Assembly: GCA_030272585.1 (NCBI GenBank)
Contig: BSYQ01000004.1
Coordinates: 5,580,001 to 5,644,000, forward strand
DNA: 64,000 nucleotides
Direction: 5' to 3'
Source of the DNA: Bryopsis sp. KO-2023
Lineage: Eukaryota > Chlorophyta > Ulvophyceae > Bryopsidales > Bryopsidaceae
Below are positions 55,121 to 64,000 of the stretch, piece after piece. A program made the position numbers and the translations under genes. The notes beneath the pieces are model-generated. The model made no database searches, had not been told where the DNA came from, and saw only the letters and a list, made by a program, of their open reading frames with translations. Every line of letters begins with the position of its first letter. Position 1 is the first letter of the stretch.

Positions 55121-57040
55121 TTTATCATATTCGAAAGTCTATTTTCTATCCTAGTTTTTGAAACTGTGGGCGGTTGGTTTGCCCTTTTTTTTGGGGGGGG
55201 GGGAAGGGTTGATATTGAACCTTGTGGTGGTGTGATCGGGTGATGGGGACCCCCCCCCCCCAAAAAAAAAAAAAAAAAAGGAAAGTGTGGTGAATATGAA
55301 AAGAGTGAGGTAGTGAGCAGGGATCCTCCCGAAAAAAGTGTGACCGAGGTGGGGGGAAAAGTGAGATAGGCAGCAGAAAACGAGGGGGAGAAAAACAGGG
55401 ACGGGGGAGAAAAAAAAGGGAAGAATTTCATAGAAAAAAAGACAGCCAGAAAATGATGTATTTTTGGCAGGAGATGTTTTGTTTTTAGGTGGGGTTTTTT
55501 TCTTCTTTTTTTTCTTTTTTTCAGGGGTTTTGATTTCTAGCTGTTTGTTTTGAGAATGGGACTAAAAGAAAAAAAAAAGGAGGAATGGGGAGATTGCTGT
55601 CTGCACTTTTTTTTTTCTTTTTTTTTTATTTGAAGAGATTTTGATCTTTGGTGATTCGAAAAAAAGAAAAGAAAAATATATAGAGAAAAGAAAAAGTCCG
55701 AAAAAAAAAAAAAACAACTGTTAGATTCTTAACAAAAGAAAAAAATATATGTCTAGTGCGATCGTTGCATTTTTTTATTGTTTTTCTTTTTTTTTTTTTA
55801 CATGCTGATAAATACATGTGTGTGATAAAATGCACACATGTGAAAAGATTTTTAAATTTAAAACAAAAAAATATAAAGGATAGATTAACACATCGAAAGC
55901 ATTGGTTGAAACCAAAGGGAAAAAAAAAAGGGAAGGAAAAAAAAGAAGCTGGAAAAAAGAAAAAATGAAAAGGAGGGTTTGTTTATGTTTTATGTTTTGT
56001 TTTTGTTTTGTTTTGTTTTATAAACCATCTCCCATTGATATTGCGAGAAACGGATAATTTGAAAAAAAACACACAAAAGGTCATCTTTTATAAAGAAAAA
56101 AAAAAACATTAGTTGAAAGTGACATTTCGGTTTTCAAAGTGATCAATGTCGGAGAAAAAAGAAGAAAAAGAAAAAAAACAGCGAGTTTTTTTTTTTTTTT
56201 TTTTCATTGGTAATTTATATAAAAAAAATGCCTGGCTAAAAAACAATTCCACGAAAATGTGGGTAGAGATGGGACCGGTGAATGCCGGGGGTTGAGTTTG
56301 GGAAAGCAATGCTTCAGTTCTTTTTAGTAAGGGAGAAAATATTTATATAAAAGATTATAAAATATTAAAGAAAACGAGGGGGGTTAGGGGTGAGGCTGGG
56401 GACCTTTTTAAAAAAAAGAAAGAAAGAAAAAAAAGTTCCAGACAAAAAAAGGAGAGAGAGAAAAAAAATGTTCATCTGTGTGGTTGAGGGAGGGGGGGGG
56501 GGGGGGAATAGAGAAGGAAAAAAAAACGAAGCCAATTTTTTCTCCCTTTCCCTTTTTAAATTTTTTTTGTTTTGTTTTTTTTGGTGGTGGGATCGTGTTT
56601 TTACAGAAGATGAGGTTTGTGACTTTAAATGTTGTAATTCCCGAAGTCAAAAACAATGGACCTCCTCCCCTGGGGGACTGCGCTGCTGCGTGTTCATTTT
56701 TTTCTTCCAATGTTTTCTGGGAATGTCTATTACAACAGGGGCTTGAAAGCCCCCTGTTACCCCCTAGCGCCCATCCACTAAAAAATTATGTGTATATTTA
56801 TTTTAAATGGGCAGCATAGGGGTCCATCGCTCTAATGGAAGTAAACCACAATCTCCGTATTCATGTTTGGTATTCATATTTGAATCACCCCCTTCCACCG
56901 AAGTTCTTATGCGCAAGACTCCTAAAATCAATGTGAGGATCTTTTTTTTTGGGGGGGGGAGGGGATGCTCCCTGGATTCCATCCCCAATTCTATTCTAAG
57001 GCTCATATGTGGTCTGAACAGATTTTAAAGAATATGATAT
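55121..57040. other. AT-rich intergenic region, nothing recognised
   Basis: About 1.9 kb of T-, A- and G-run low-complexity sequence lies between the U-box gene and the mobile-element cluster. The open frames are all low-complexity (Lys- or Phe-runs). No gene is supported. Confidence 0.5.
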
Positions 57041-57448
57041 TCAAGGTTCAGGGTCCTTACCAGACCTGGGCCCGACCGGACCGGCAGCAAAAAACCGGTC
57101 CGGTCCGGTCCAACCTGTCTAAGGACCGGCCAACCTGTCCGGTCCTGTCCGGTCCAGCGAAAAAACGCCGGTCCTTGCAAGACCGGACAGGCTTTGACCG
57201 GTCCTGGCCTGTCCTGTCCGGTCCATCGGTCCGAAGTGCCTGTCGAAAATGTGGAACGGGTTTCGACAGGCATTTCCGGCTTTGGACAGGCAAACCGCCA
57301 AATTCACCGGACTTAGACAGGACAACAACCGGTCTTGGACAGGCCCACAACCTTTCAAAGACCGGCCCACAACCTGTCGAAGACCGGTTAAACACCGGTC
57401 CAGACAGTGCAAATCGGCGGTTTCAGACAGAAGTTTACCTGTCTTGGA

Positions 57449-57913
57449 CAGAGATAGGACTTGGGCCAAATTTTTGGTCCGACTCCGGTCCGGTCCGGTT
57501 ACGGTCGGGTTACGGTCACCGTACTACGGCCGTAACTCCGTACCGTAACCGGAGCAATATGTTGTTTTTACGGTACGGAACAGGTACGGTATAACTACGG
57601 TAGGCCCTAAATCACCGTGAAGTAGCGTGGTTCAGTGCTAAAGCGTTAGGCTGCAGTCAGTAGGGTCGCGGGTTCGAATCCCCCTGGGTTCCTTTGGAAT
57701 CGCGGGACCCTGCGGGGGTCACTTTCTACGGTTTACGGTTGTTACGGCCGTTACGGTCGTTACGGTCCGGTACGGAGCGGTACGGAGTGGTACGGTGCTA
57801 CGGTTACGGCCGTAAAAGTACGATTTTCTGACGAAAATTGTACTCCGGTTACGGTCCGGTTACGGTGGTTACGGTCCGGTTACGGTGACCGTAACCGTAA
57901 AGTCCTATCTCTG
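57449..57913. mobile_element. hAT-type MITE with tRNA-like cargo, copy 1
   Basis: The 465-bp element has terminal inverted repeats CAGAGATAGGACTT / AAGTCCTATCTCTG and is flanked by an exact 8-bp duplication GTCTTGGA (57441-57448 and 57914-57921). An 8-bp target duplication and a CAGAG terminus are hallmarks of the hAT superfamily. The interior is made of TTACGGTCCGGTTACGGT-like repeats around a tRNA-like segment. It has no coding capacity and was presumably moved by a hAT transposase in trans. Confidence 0.92.
57618..57692 (+). other. tRNA-like sequence inside the MITE
   Basis: GTGGTTCAGTGCTAAAGCGT resembles a tRNA A-box region, and CGCGGGTTCGAATCCCCC is a near-perfect B-box with T-loop, about 45 bp apart as in a real tRNA. 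The T-stem has a mismatch and no clean acceptor stem was found, so it is a tRNA-derived fragment (SINE-head-like) rather than a working tRNA gene. Confidence 0.6.
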
Positions 57914-57988
57914 GTCTTGGACAGGTCAAGCGCCTGTCGAAACAGGAACAACCTCGCGCGATGTGTGAAAGTGTGAACGTCACTGCAG

Positions 57989-57996
57989 TATAAAAG
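57989..57996 (+). promoter_or_regulatory. TATA box of the hAT transposase gene
   Basis: TATAAAAG preceded by GTGAACGTCACTGCAG, about 107 bp upstream of the first ATG. Spacing and context fit a Pol II core promoter. Confidence 0.6.
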
Positions 57997-58437
57997 GGAA
58001 CCCTGCATGCGCGGAAAACCTAGCATCATTCCGCCTACAGCAAGAGCAAACAAGCACGCACGCACGCACGTACGCACCAGGAAAGCCAACGAAAGATGTC
58101 GCCAAAAATGACGCTCCGCAACAAGAGGACGGCCGGTGGGAAAAAGGGAGGTGGGACGGAGGGGGAAAAGTGGACACCGCGAAGGGAAAGGGAAAAAAGG
58201 GACCGGCGTCGAAAGCGGAAGGAAAAAAGGGACCAGCGTCAAAAGCGGGAGGAGAAAAGGCACCGGCGGCGAAAGCAGCGAGTTTGCCGCCGCCTCCACC
58301 GCCCATGGAAGCACCCACGGTGGACACGGTGGACATGGCGGACATGGATGTAAGGGTGTTGCAATTTTTTGTTGGTGAAAAAAAAAATGTAATGAAATAA
58401 TGAAATTTCCAGAAAATCAATTTGAAGATATGTTTTT

Positions 58438-58697
58438 TATCCTTTCAATTTCACATCTGGAATTTATGGTTTTTGTTTTTTTTCCTTGCAATTGCACCTC
58501 TGGAATTTATGGTTTTTGTTTTTTATCCTTTCAATTTCACATCTGGAATTTATAGTATTTGTTTTTTATCCTTGCAATTGCACCTCTGGAATTTATTTTT
58601 TTTTGTTTTTTATCCTTGCAACTTCACATCTGCAATTTATAGTATTTATTTTTTATCCTTGCAACTTCACATCTGGAATTTATAATATTTATTTTGT
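58438..58697. repeat. tandem repeat, about 43-bp unit, intron 1 of hAT gene
   Basis: Six units of about 40-46 bp share TTATCCTTGCAATTTCACAT and CTGGAATTTATAGTATTTGT. The array fills nearly the whole intron. Confidence 0.9.
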
Positions 58698-59099
58698 TAC
58701 CAGGTGGACATATTTGGAGGTTCATCAGGGAACCTTCGAAAGAGGTTGAGGGATGTCGCTGATGAGAGGGAGGGGGAGGAGGACGAGGCCATGCAGAGGA
58801 TGAAGGTGCCCCGGGCAGGACGACTGCAGCCATTAGAAGGGTTTTATGAAGGGGAACTGGATTTCCTTGATGACAGCCCGCCCCCATTCAGGCTGGGGAC
58901 ACTGCCACCACCCATGGCGAAGCCGCGTCAAGGTTCTGCAGGAAAGGGCCCTTCAGGTTCAGAACCATCACAGACATCACAGGTGAGATAAAAGGAAAAC
59001 ATGGAAATGATAAGTTAAAGGTCGGGATGGGTTGCAAACATGATCCAACCACTGCATGGAAGTGGATGATTTAAAAACTGAAAATTGCTTTCCTTTCCC

Positions 59100-59392
59100 A
59101 AAAATCTTTGCCCTGGTCTTGGTCTGACCTGTCCAGACCGGAAAAACAACCGGTTCTGGACAGGAGTTGATGCCTGTCCAGACAGGTAACAGCCTTTCCT
59201 AGGCAGGTAAAGCGCCTGTCCAGGCAGGTATGTCCTGTCCAGACCGGGTAAATAACCGGTTCTAGACAGGATGTGTTGCCTGTCCAGACAGGTATCTACC
59301 TGTTCTAGACAGGTATCAACCTGTTCTAGACAGGTCGTCTGCCTGTCTGGACAGGTCATATACCTGTCCGGACAGGCAAGTAACTGTTCACA
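59100..59392. repeat. palindromic CCTGTC/GACAGG array B, intron 2 of hAT gene
   Basis: A run of CCTGTCCAGACAGG-type palindromes and half-palindromes (also ACCGGTT) with spacers of about 4-12 bp. It contains at least nine CCTGTC and a similar number of GACAGG motifs. No inverted termini or target duplication could be assigned. Confidence 0.85.
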
Positions 59393-59704
59393 TATAATGC
59401 CTTCTTCATGCTAAGTATTCTCTGTTTTCTTGTGTCCAGGGGGAAAGCAGGAAGAGGAGACCCTCGGCAAACGCCTGGGTCAAGCGCCTCTTCCTCAAGC
59501 CCGATGGCACCCTCCATAAAATCAGTGATTTTACGGAGGGTGGGGAGGTCACACAGAAGCTTGTTTGCAGGCTGTGTGACCTCCCCGTGAGTTACCACCG
59601 CAGTTCCCTCACGACTGCGAAGAACCACGCCAAGGGCCACCAACTGAGGACGGAGGAAGATATGCGGAAGAGGGAGGAAGCGGGATGGTAAGAAAAAGGG
59701 ACCC

Positions 59705-59925
59705 AAAACACTGTTGAATGTGCTGAAAAAGAAACACAAAACACTGTTGAATGTGCTGAAAAAGGGACCCAAAACACTGTTGAATGTGCTGAAAAAGAAA
59801 CCCAAAACACTGTTGAATGTGCTGAAAAAGAAACACAAAACACTGTTGAATGTGCTGAAAAAGGGACCCAAAACACTGTTGAATGTGCTGAAAAAGAAAC
59901 CCAAAACACTGTTGAATGTGCATGT
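59705..59925. repeat. 30-bp tandem repeat, about 7 units, intron 3 of hAT gene
   Basis: Units read AACACTGTTGAATGTGCTGA followed by AAAAG(A/G)... in two alternating versions (GAAAC-type and GGGACC-type). The array is open in several frames only because the unit length is a multiple of three. It is not a CRISPR: the units abut with no unique spacers. Confidence 0.93.
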
Positions 59926-60090
59926 GAATCTGATGCATGGTGTCCAACAGAAACTGAAACAGGTATTATGTGTGTTGCAGGCCACGGGGCAACACTGACA
60001 GCACGTCGGGGGTGGTGGTCCACACGGTGAGGAGGGCCTGGAAACCGACGGAGCATGCATGGAAGGTAGCATGCAAGAAGCTGGCGGAGT

Positions 60091-60130
60091 AAGTGTGTTT
60101 GTTTGTTTGTTTGTTTGTTTGTTTGTTTGT
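60091..60130. repeat. (GTTT)n microsatellite
   Basis: About nine GTTT units at the start of intron 4 of the hAT gene, followed by imperfect CTTTGT repeats to about 60178. Confidence 0.95.
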
Positions 60131-61414
60131 TTTTGTCTTTGTCTTTGTCTTCGTTTTTGTTTTTGTGTTTGTTTTTGGTGTTGAATGTTCATGTGCATGT
60201 GTGCTTCAGGTGGGTGGCGGAGGAAGGGCTTCCCCTCTCATTGGGGGAGTCAGAAGGATTTCTGGGTTTTGCCCGCGCCTTGAACGGCCGGGCAGCCCGG
60301 ATTTCCAGACGGTCGGTGGGGCGGAAGATGGAGGGGCTGTTCCACGAACGCCTGGCCCGGGTAGCCCAAGAAATCAAAGGCCACCGAGATTTGCAGCAGC
60401 AACCGGCCTTCACCGGGGATCTGTGGACATCACGGTGAGCATTGTGTCTTTGATAATTGGTACCGTACGCACAGACTTCAATGTGCCAGCGATTTCAGTG
60501 TAACAATGTTTGATGATGTGCCAAGCTTGTTGTAACGCGTAACATGTGTGCCAATGTGCCAGACGCACCACAAAACAATCAAAATAACAAAATCACACCC
60601 ACAATCCACAATAACCACCCAACACCAGATTTAGTCTTTGTGGACCAGAAGAGCACTCTACTCCTCCGGTATTTTGTCCTTCTCTTGGAAATCCCCAACA
60701 AGAAAATATAATTGGAATTTCCTTGTACACCACATTCAGATGAGGAACATGAGGCCTATCCACAACTATCCCCTAAACTATCTGTTTTGGGAGTATGTGT
60801 ATGTTATTGTTTGTTTTTGGACACTTCTGGACTGGGCTGGGTTCAGATCTGTTAGGGTTATTTGGACATAAGAGTTATTGATTCAAAGACAATTCTGATC
60901 TAGCTGGGATTACTTCTGGTTTGGGGAATCACAGTGTGATATTTTAAAGCAGCCTAGACACAGACACAAGTACGTAACATAATTGATGAGTGTGCCACAA
61001 CCCACGTAACGCGTAACACGATGTGCCGCGCCAACCTCAGTGTAACCGTAACGGCACATTGAAGTCTGTGCGTACGGTAATCTGAATTGTTAACCATGCT
61101 GTTGTGTTTTGATTTGTTGTGATGTGTTTTGATTTGTTGTCATGTGTTTGATTCGATTTGCTGTGTTGTGTTTTGATTTGTTGTCATGTGTTTTGATTTG
61201 ATTTGTTGTGATTTGGTGTTGTGTTTTTGCAGGGCGGGTGACAAGTACTTGACTGTCACCGCCCACGCCGTGGATGTCTCCACCAACCCCTCGCAGATGA
61301 AGGACTGGATGCTCGGGGTGTTCCACCTGGATGTGGAAAGGGCCACCTCCGCTGCAATCCAGCAGCTGGTGGAAGACCAGGTTCTCCCGAGCATCCAGTT
61401 GGAGGGGTACAGGC

Positions 61415-61813
61415 CAGTCATGGGCTGCACAGGACAGACCCCTGTCTTGTGCATCGCACAGGACAGGGTTCTGTGCGGGTTCTGTGCACCCTGTGCTGTC
61501 CTGTCCTGTTTTTCGAAAATCCAGGACAGACGTGCACAGGGTCAGATCTGTGCTGCACAGGCGCACAGATTGCATAGCACAGCACAGAATCTGCACAGAA
61601 CTGCACAGAACTGCACAGACTCTGCACAGAATTTGCACAGACTCTGCACAGACCTGCACAGACTTTGCACAGACCTGCACAGACCCTGCACAGACCCGGT
61701 CTGTGCTGTGCTGTGCAAGTCTGTGCACCTGTGCAGCACAGGTCCAACCCTGTGCACAGAACAGACAGTCTGTTCTGTCCTGTCCTGTGCACAGGGGTCT
61801 CAGCCCATGTCTG
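61415..61813. mobile_element. hAT-type MITE inserted in the hAT transposase exon
   Basis: The 399-bp element has ends CAGTCATGGGCTG and CAGCCCATGTCTG (reverse complement CAGACATGGGCTG, one mismatch), flanked by an exact 8-bp duplication GTACAGGC (61407-61414 and 61814-61821). Without the insert and one duplication the exon reads LEGYRPTITTDAGAN, the expected hAT catalytic text. The interior is an array of CTGCACAGACTCTGCACAGA-like repeats, a different motif family from arrays A-C. There is no coding capacity. Confidence 0.93.
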
Positions 61814-62273
61814 GTACAGGCCCACCATCACCACCGATGCGGGAGCTAATATAGCAGCCGCATTTGACAAGTAAGTGAACCAACCAAAAAAAAAATACGG
61901 TGCTTGTTTGAAATTAAATGTAAGAAACAACCACAAGTTGAAATAGCATGCAATGTGATGCCTGGAAACATGTCCACCTCCCCAAGGAAAAACAAAAAGA
62001 AAAATAAAAACACTTAAGAGTATGTGTGTAACAAATTGCAGCCGAAACAGTCTCAACTGGGACTGGATGCGATGCTGCTGCCACACGCTCCACAATAGCA
62101 TGACGTCTGCCCTCAGCACCGCTCCCATTGGAATTCAGGACAGCCTGAAAAAAGCTACGAGGCTGGTGGAGTATTTTTCAAGGTAAGGACATGAAATGAA
62201 AAAAGTTATGGAAGTGAACGATACTATAAGGGAATTTTTATTTTTTTTTCTAAGTTGTTAGTGTGCATTGTGG

Positions 62274-62588
62274 AGGACCTGTCTAGACAGGTCTTTGTCC
62301 TGTCCAGAAAAGGTTAATGTCTGTCTAGAACAGGTTGATTCCTGTCCAGACCGGTTCATCACCTGTCAAGGACAGGACGTTTTGCCTGTCTGGACAGGAA
62401 GTTTTGCCTGTCTGGAAAGGACAGACCTGTCTAGACAGGTCCTTCTCCTGTCCAGACCGGTTCATCACTTGTCAAGGACAGGACGTTTTGCCTGTCTGGA
62501 CAGGAAGTTTTGCCTGTCTGGAAAGGACAGACCTGTCTGGACAGGAGAAGGACCTGTTCAGACAGGTCTATTGCCTGTCTGTTAAAGG
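62274..62588. repeat. palindromic CCTGTC/GACAGG array C, intron 7 of hAT gene
   Basis: Similar to array B: CCTGTCTAGACAGG, CCTGTCTGGACAGG and ACCGGTTCATCAC blocks. An internal stretch of about 110 bp (TTTTGCCTGTCTGGACAGGA and neighbours) is directly duplicated. Confidence 0.85.
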
Positions 62589-62909
62589 TCAGATATGACG
62601 TTTGTTTCTTTGTTTTTTGTGTAGATCTACCACAGCCAGGTTCCAGCTCGACACCCTGCAAAGGGAGGACCTGGAGGGTCGAGGCCAGGAGGTGCCCACA
62701 GATTCGGAAGACGAGGTGGAGGTGGAGCTTGTGGAGGGAAATACAAACCCCCCCAAAGCCATCCTGAAGCTCAAAGTGCCCCAGGCCACGAGGTGGAATA
62801 GCACCTACGCGATGGTGGAGAGGTATGTCATGTTGTTGGTCATTTCTTTTGTTGTTGTTTTTTTTTTCCTTTGTGTTTGTGTTTAACATTGTTGTGCCTT
62901 GTGTGTAGG

Positions 62910-63230
62910 CAGAGATAGGACTTTCCGGTTACGGTACCGTAAACCGTACCGTAACCCCACTCCGGTCACTTACGGTTACGGTAGTTACGGTCCGGACCTG
63001 TGACAGTTTTTCTTAGTGGTAGTGGAAGTGTGGGTTAAGTGGGGTTCGAACTCGTGATCTTCGGATCGCGAGACTTTCTATTTTCGTCCTAACCGCTCGA
63101 CTGAGTGGTAGTTGGTGACGGTTAGTTGGGTGACTGACCGATCATAGTGGGACATTGTGTGAATGTGTGAAAGAGTGAGAGGTGGTTCCGGGGAGGATTC
63201 GAACCTCCGCCGTAACCGTAACTAGACTTT
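62910..63230. mobile_element. hAT-type MITE, copy 2 (left end; right end unclear)
   Basis: It begins CAGAGATAGGACTTTCCGGT, the same terminus as the MITE at 57449, then shows the same TTACGGTACCGTAAACCGTA-like repeats. It sits one base after a splice-acceptor-like GTGTGTAG, so it appears to have landed at the first base of the next hAT exon. The matching right terminus was not found. The MITE-like sequence fades near 63230, so the copy may be truncated or overrun by the element to its right. Confidence 0.7.
63040..63118 (-). other. tRNA-like sequence (minus strand)
   Basis: Read on the minus strand: ACTCAGTCGAGCGGTTAGGA (A-box-like), then GATCACGAGTTCGAACCCCA (T-arm and B-box GTTCGAACCCC). 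A further B-box-like GGTTCGAATCC lies on the same strand at about 63193-63211. These look like tRNA-derived pieces within MITE copy 2 rather than functional tRNAs. Confidence 0.5.
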
Positions 63231-63319
63231 GACCGGTCCGCACTACAAGAGTAGTGTGGTGGTGGACTCGGTGTTCTTTGTAAAGTTCCATTGTCTTATA
63301 CCACTCCCGCGTCTTACAA

Positions 63320-64000
63320 GTGGTTTCGGAGCGAAAGTGTACAGAGCTACACCGAACGATCGGGCGGCCTGTAGAAGTGGGTTCATCGTGAAGACCGGGG
63401 GGAGAACCAGAAATGTCGGCTGAAGACTTGAACAACGTGCTGGAGTCAGTAGCAGCACTGAAGACGGGGTGTAAAGCACTGGAAGACCGTCTAGGGGAAC
63501 TCGAAGGGTTGGAGATAAAGACAGAAATCGCGAATATCCACAAAGCAGGACAGAACGTGGAGAAACTGGTGAATAAGCATGGCGACGAGTTCGCAAAGGT
63601 TCACAAAGCAGGCTTGGCAGTCGAAAAACTGGCGAATAAGCATGGAGAGTCCTTACAGAAACTGTCGAAAGCGGTCGGCAAGCTCGATGAAGCGGGAGCC
63701 GGGCTACAGGACAAAGTCAAAGCTGTAAAGGAGAAAGTAGCCGAGCTTGGAACCACGAACGAAACCAGACATGTCGAGACTACCGGAAAACTGGAGTTGT
63801 TGGAAAAATCGGCGGGCGAGATCCGCGCGGACATGCTGAAAGTTCGACAGGGAGGCACGAAACTGGAACAGAAGGTGTCAAAAGTGAGCCTCGAAAGCCA
63901 AGCGAACCACCAGAAGCTTATGCAGAAGTTGGACGAACTGACGCTGAGCCAAACCCTACGAGAAACCCAGGCGATGGAGTTTCGGACGGAGACGGACACG
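63320..64000 (+). mobile_element. possible 5' part of an LTR retroelement, running off the window
   Basis: GTGGTTTCGGAGCGAAAG near 63318-63336 resembles the TGGTATCAGAGC-type primer-binding site of plant LTR elements. About 80 bp later an ATG at 63413 opens a frame that stays open for 196 codons to the window edge. It encodes a long charged coiled coil with recurring KAGLAVEKLANKHG-type segments, as in some Gag proteins. No LTR, protease or polymerase is in view, so family and age cannot be set. A host coiled-coil gene is the alternative. Confidence 0.4.

Larger units (their letters stand above)
57056..57957. repeat. palindromic GACCGG/CCTGTC motif array A (split by a MITE)
   Basis: This is dense repetition of short palindromic hexamers and their combinations: GGTCCGGTCC, GACCGGTC, CCTGTC and GACAGG, with spacers of about 5-20 bp. 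It is interrupted by the MITE at 57449-57913 and resumes for about 40 bp. It lies directly upstream of the hAT transposase promoter. Related arrays sit in two introns of that gene. Confidence 0.8.
58096..62822 (+). mobile_element. hAT-superfamily transposase gene with BED zinc finger, spliced, 3' part outside window
   Basis: DNA transposase of cut-and-paste type. Exons: 58096-58349, 58704-58982, 59440-59687, 59981-60088, 60210-60434, 61233-61870 (interrupted by a MITE), 62042-62182, 62625-62822; junction phases agree. The first exon is Lys/Ala/Gly-rich; its ATG frame and the frame that fits exon 2 differ by one base near 58168, so this copy has a frameshift there. The BED finger is VCRLCDLPVSYHRSSLT followed by NHAKGHQ. 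hAT catalytic-domain motifs are FTGDLWTSR (first Asp), YLTVTAHAVD, TITTDAGANIAAAFD (second Asp), CCCHTLHN and QATRWNSTYAMV. The last acidic residue and the C-terminal hAT dimerisation domain would lie in later exons beyond a second MITE insertion at 62910; none is visible. The copy is therefore probably inactive. Confidence 0.9.

Noticed and set aside
55121-57000. Many Lys- or Phe-rich open frames
   Set aside because: They are translations of A-, T- and G-runs with no conserved text or splice context.
57618-57692. Functional tRNA gene
   Set aside because: The T-stem has a mismatch, no proper acceptor stem or anticodon arm could be drawn, and it lies inside a MITE.
59705-59925. Regular 30-bp direct repeats that could suggest a CRISPR array
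   Set aside because: The units abut without unique spacers, in a eukaryotic intron; this is an ordinary minisatellite.
61090-61850. Cys/Val/Gln-rich frames across the CTGCACAGA array
   Set aside because: They are repeat translations within the inserted MITE, not a gene.

Overview
The window is nuclear DNA from a eukaryote with intron-rich genes: exons of about 40-250 bp, introns of about 100-600 bp, GT-AG splice sites, and a great deal of T-run/G-run low-complexity sequence. Several clues point to the streptophyte (green plant) lineage: an R2R3 MYB of FLP/MYB88 type, a DCD-domain protein, a U-box protein whose N-terminal region resembles that of plant PUBs, and a TTTAGGG-type telo-box. A CDK20/CCRK kinase, which belongs to ciliated lineages, suggests a group with flagellate cells such as a streptophyte alga or an early land plant. 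The species cannot be read from the sequence.

Left part (1-31763): a MYB gene (minus, 2999-4400), a pogo-like MITE (5104-5926), a DCD-domain gene with an FG-repeat segment (minus, 8827-14415), RNA polymerase III subunit RPC5 (minus, 15487-19858), SRP14 (minus, 21013-22858), divergently paired NAA35/MAK10 (plus, 23246-29005), and the convergent kinase CDK20/CCRK (minus, 29635-31763).

Middle part (32696-46627): calnexin in ten exons (minus), an intronless ITPase/HAM1 (minus, 38779-39642), adenosine kinase in eight exons (minus, 40472-43771), and the divergently paired, intronless nucleolar PUF protein PUM3 (plus, 44018-46627). An unassigned stretch of about 1.8 kb follows. After it comes a U-box E3 ligase-like gene (plus, 48424-55120) in which nearly every ankyrin repeat has its own phase-0 exon.

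Right part (about 57050-64000): mobile DNA. A BED-finger hAT transposase gene with introns (58096-62822) is interrupted and surrounded by smaller hAT-type MITEs with exact 8-bp target duplications, tRNA-like segments, tandem repeats, and arrays built from the palindromic motif CCTGTC/GACAGG. An LTR-retroelement-like sequence with a coiled-coil reading frame begins near the right edge and runs out of the window.

The host genes are mostly housekeeping: protein folding and targeting (calnexin, SRP14), N-terminal acetylation (NAA35), Pol III transcription (RPC5), nucleotide metabolism (adenosine kinase, ITPase) and ribosome biogenesis (PUM3). They do not form one pathway. Exon borders below were read by eye from splice consensus, phase agreement and family conservation. 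Nearly all junctions agree in phase; the exceptions are named in the entries.
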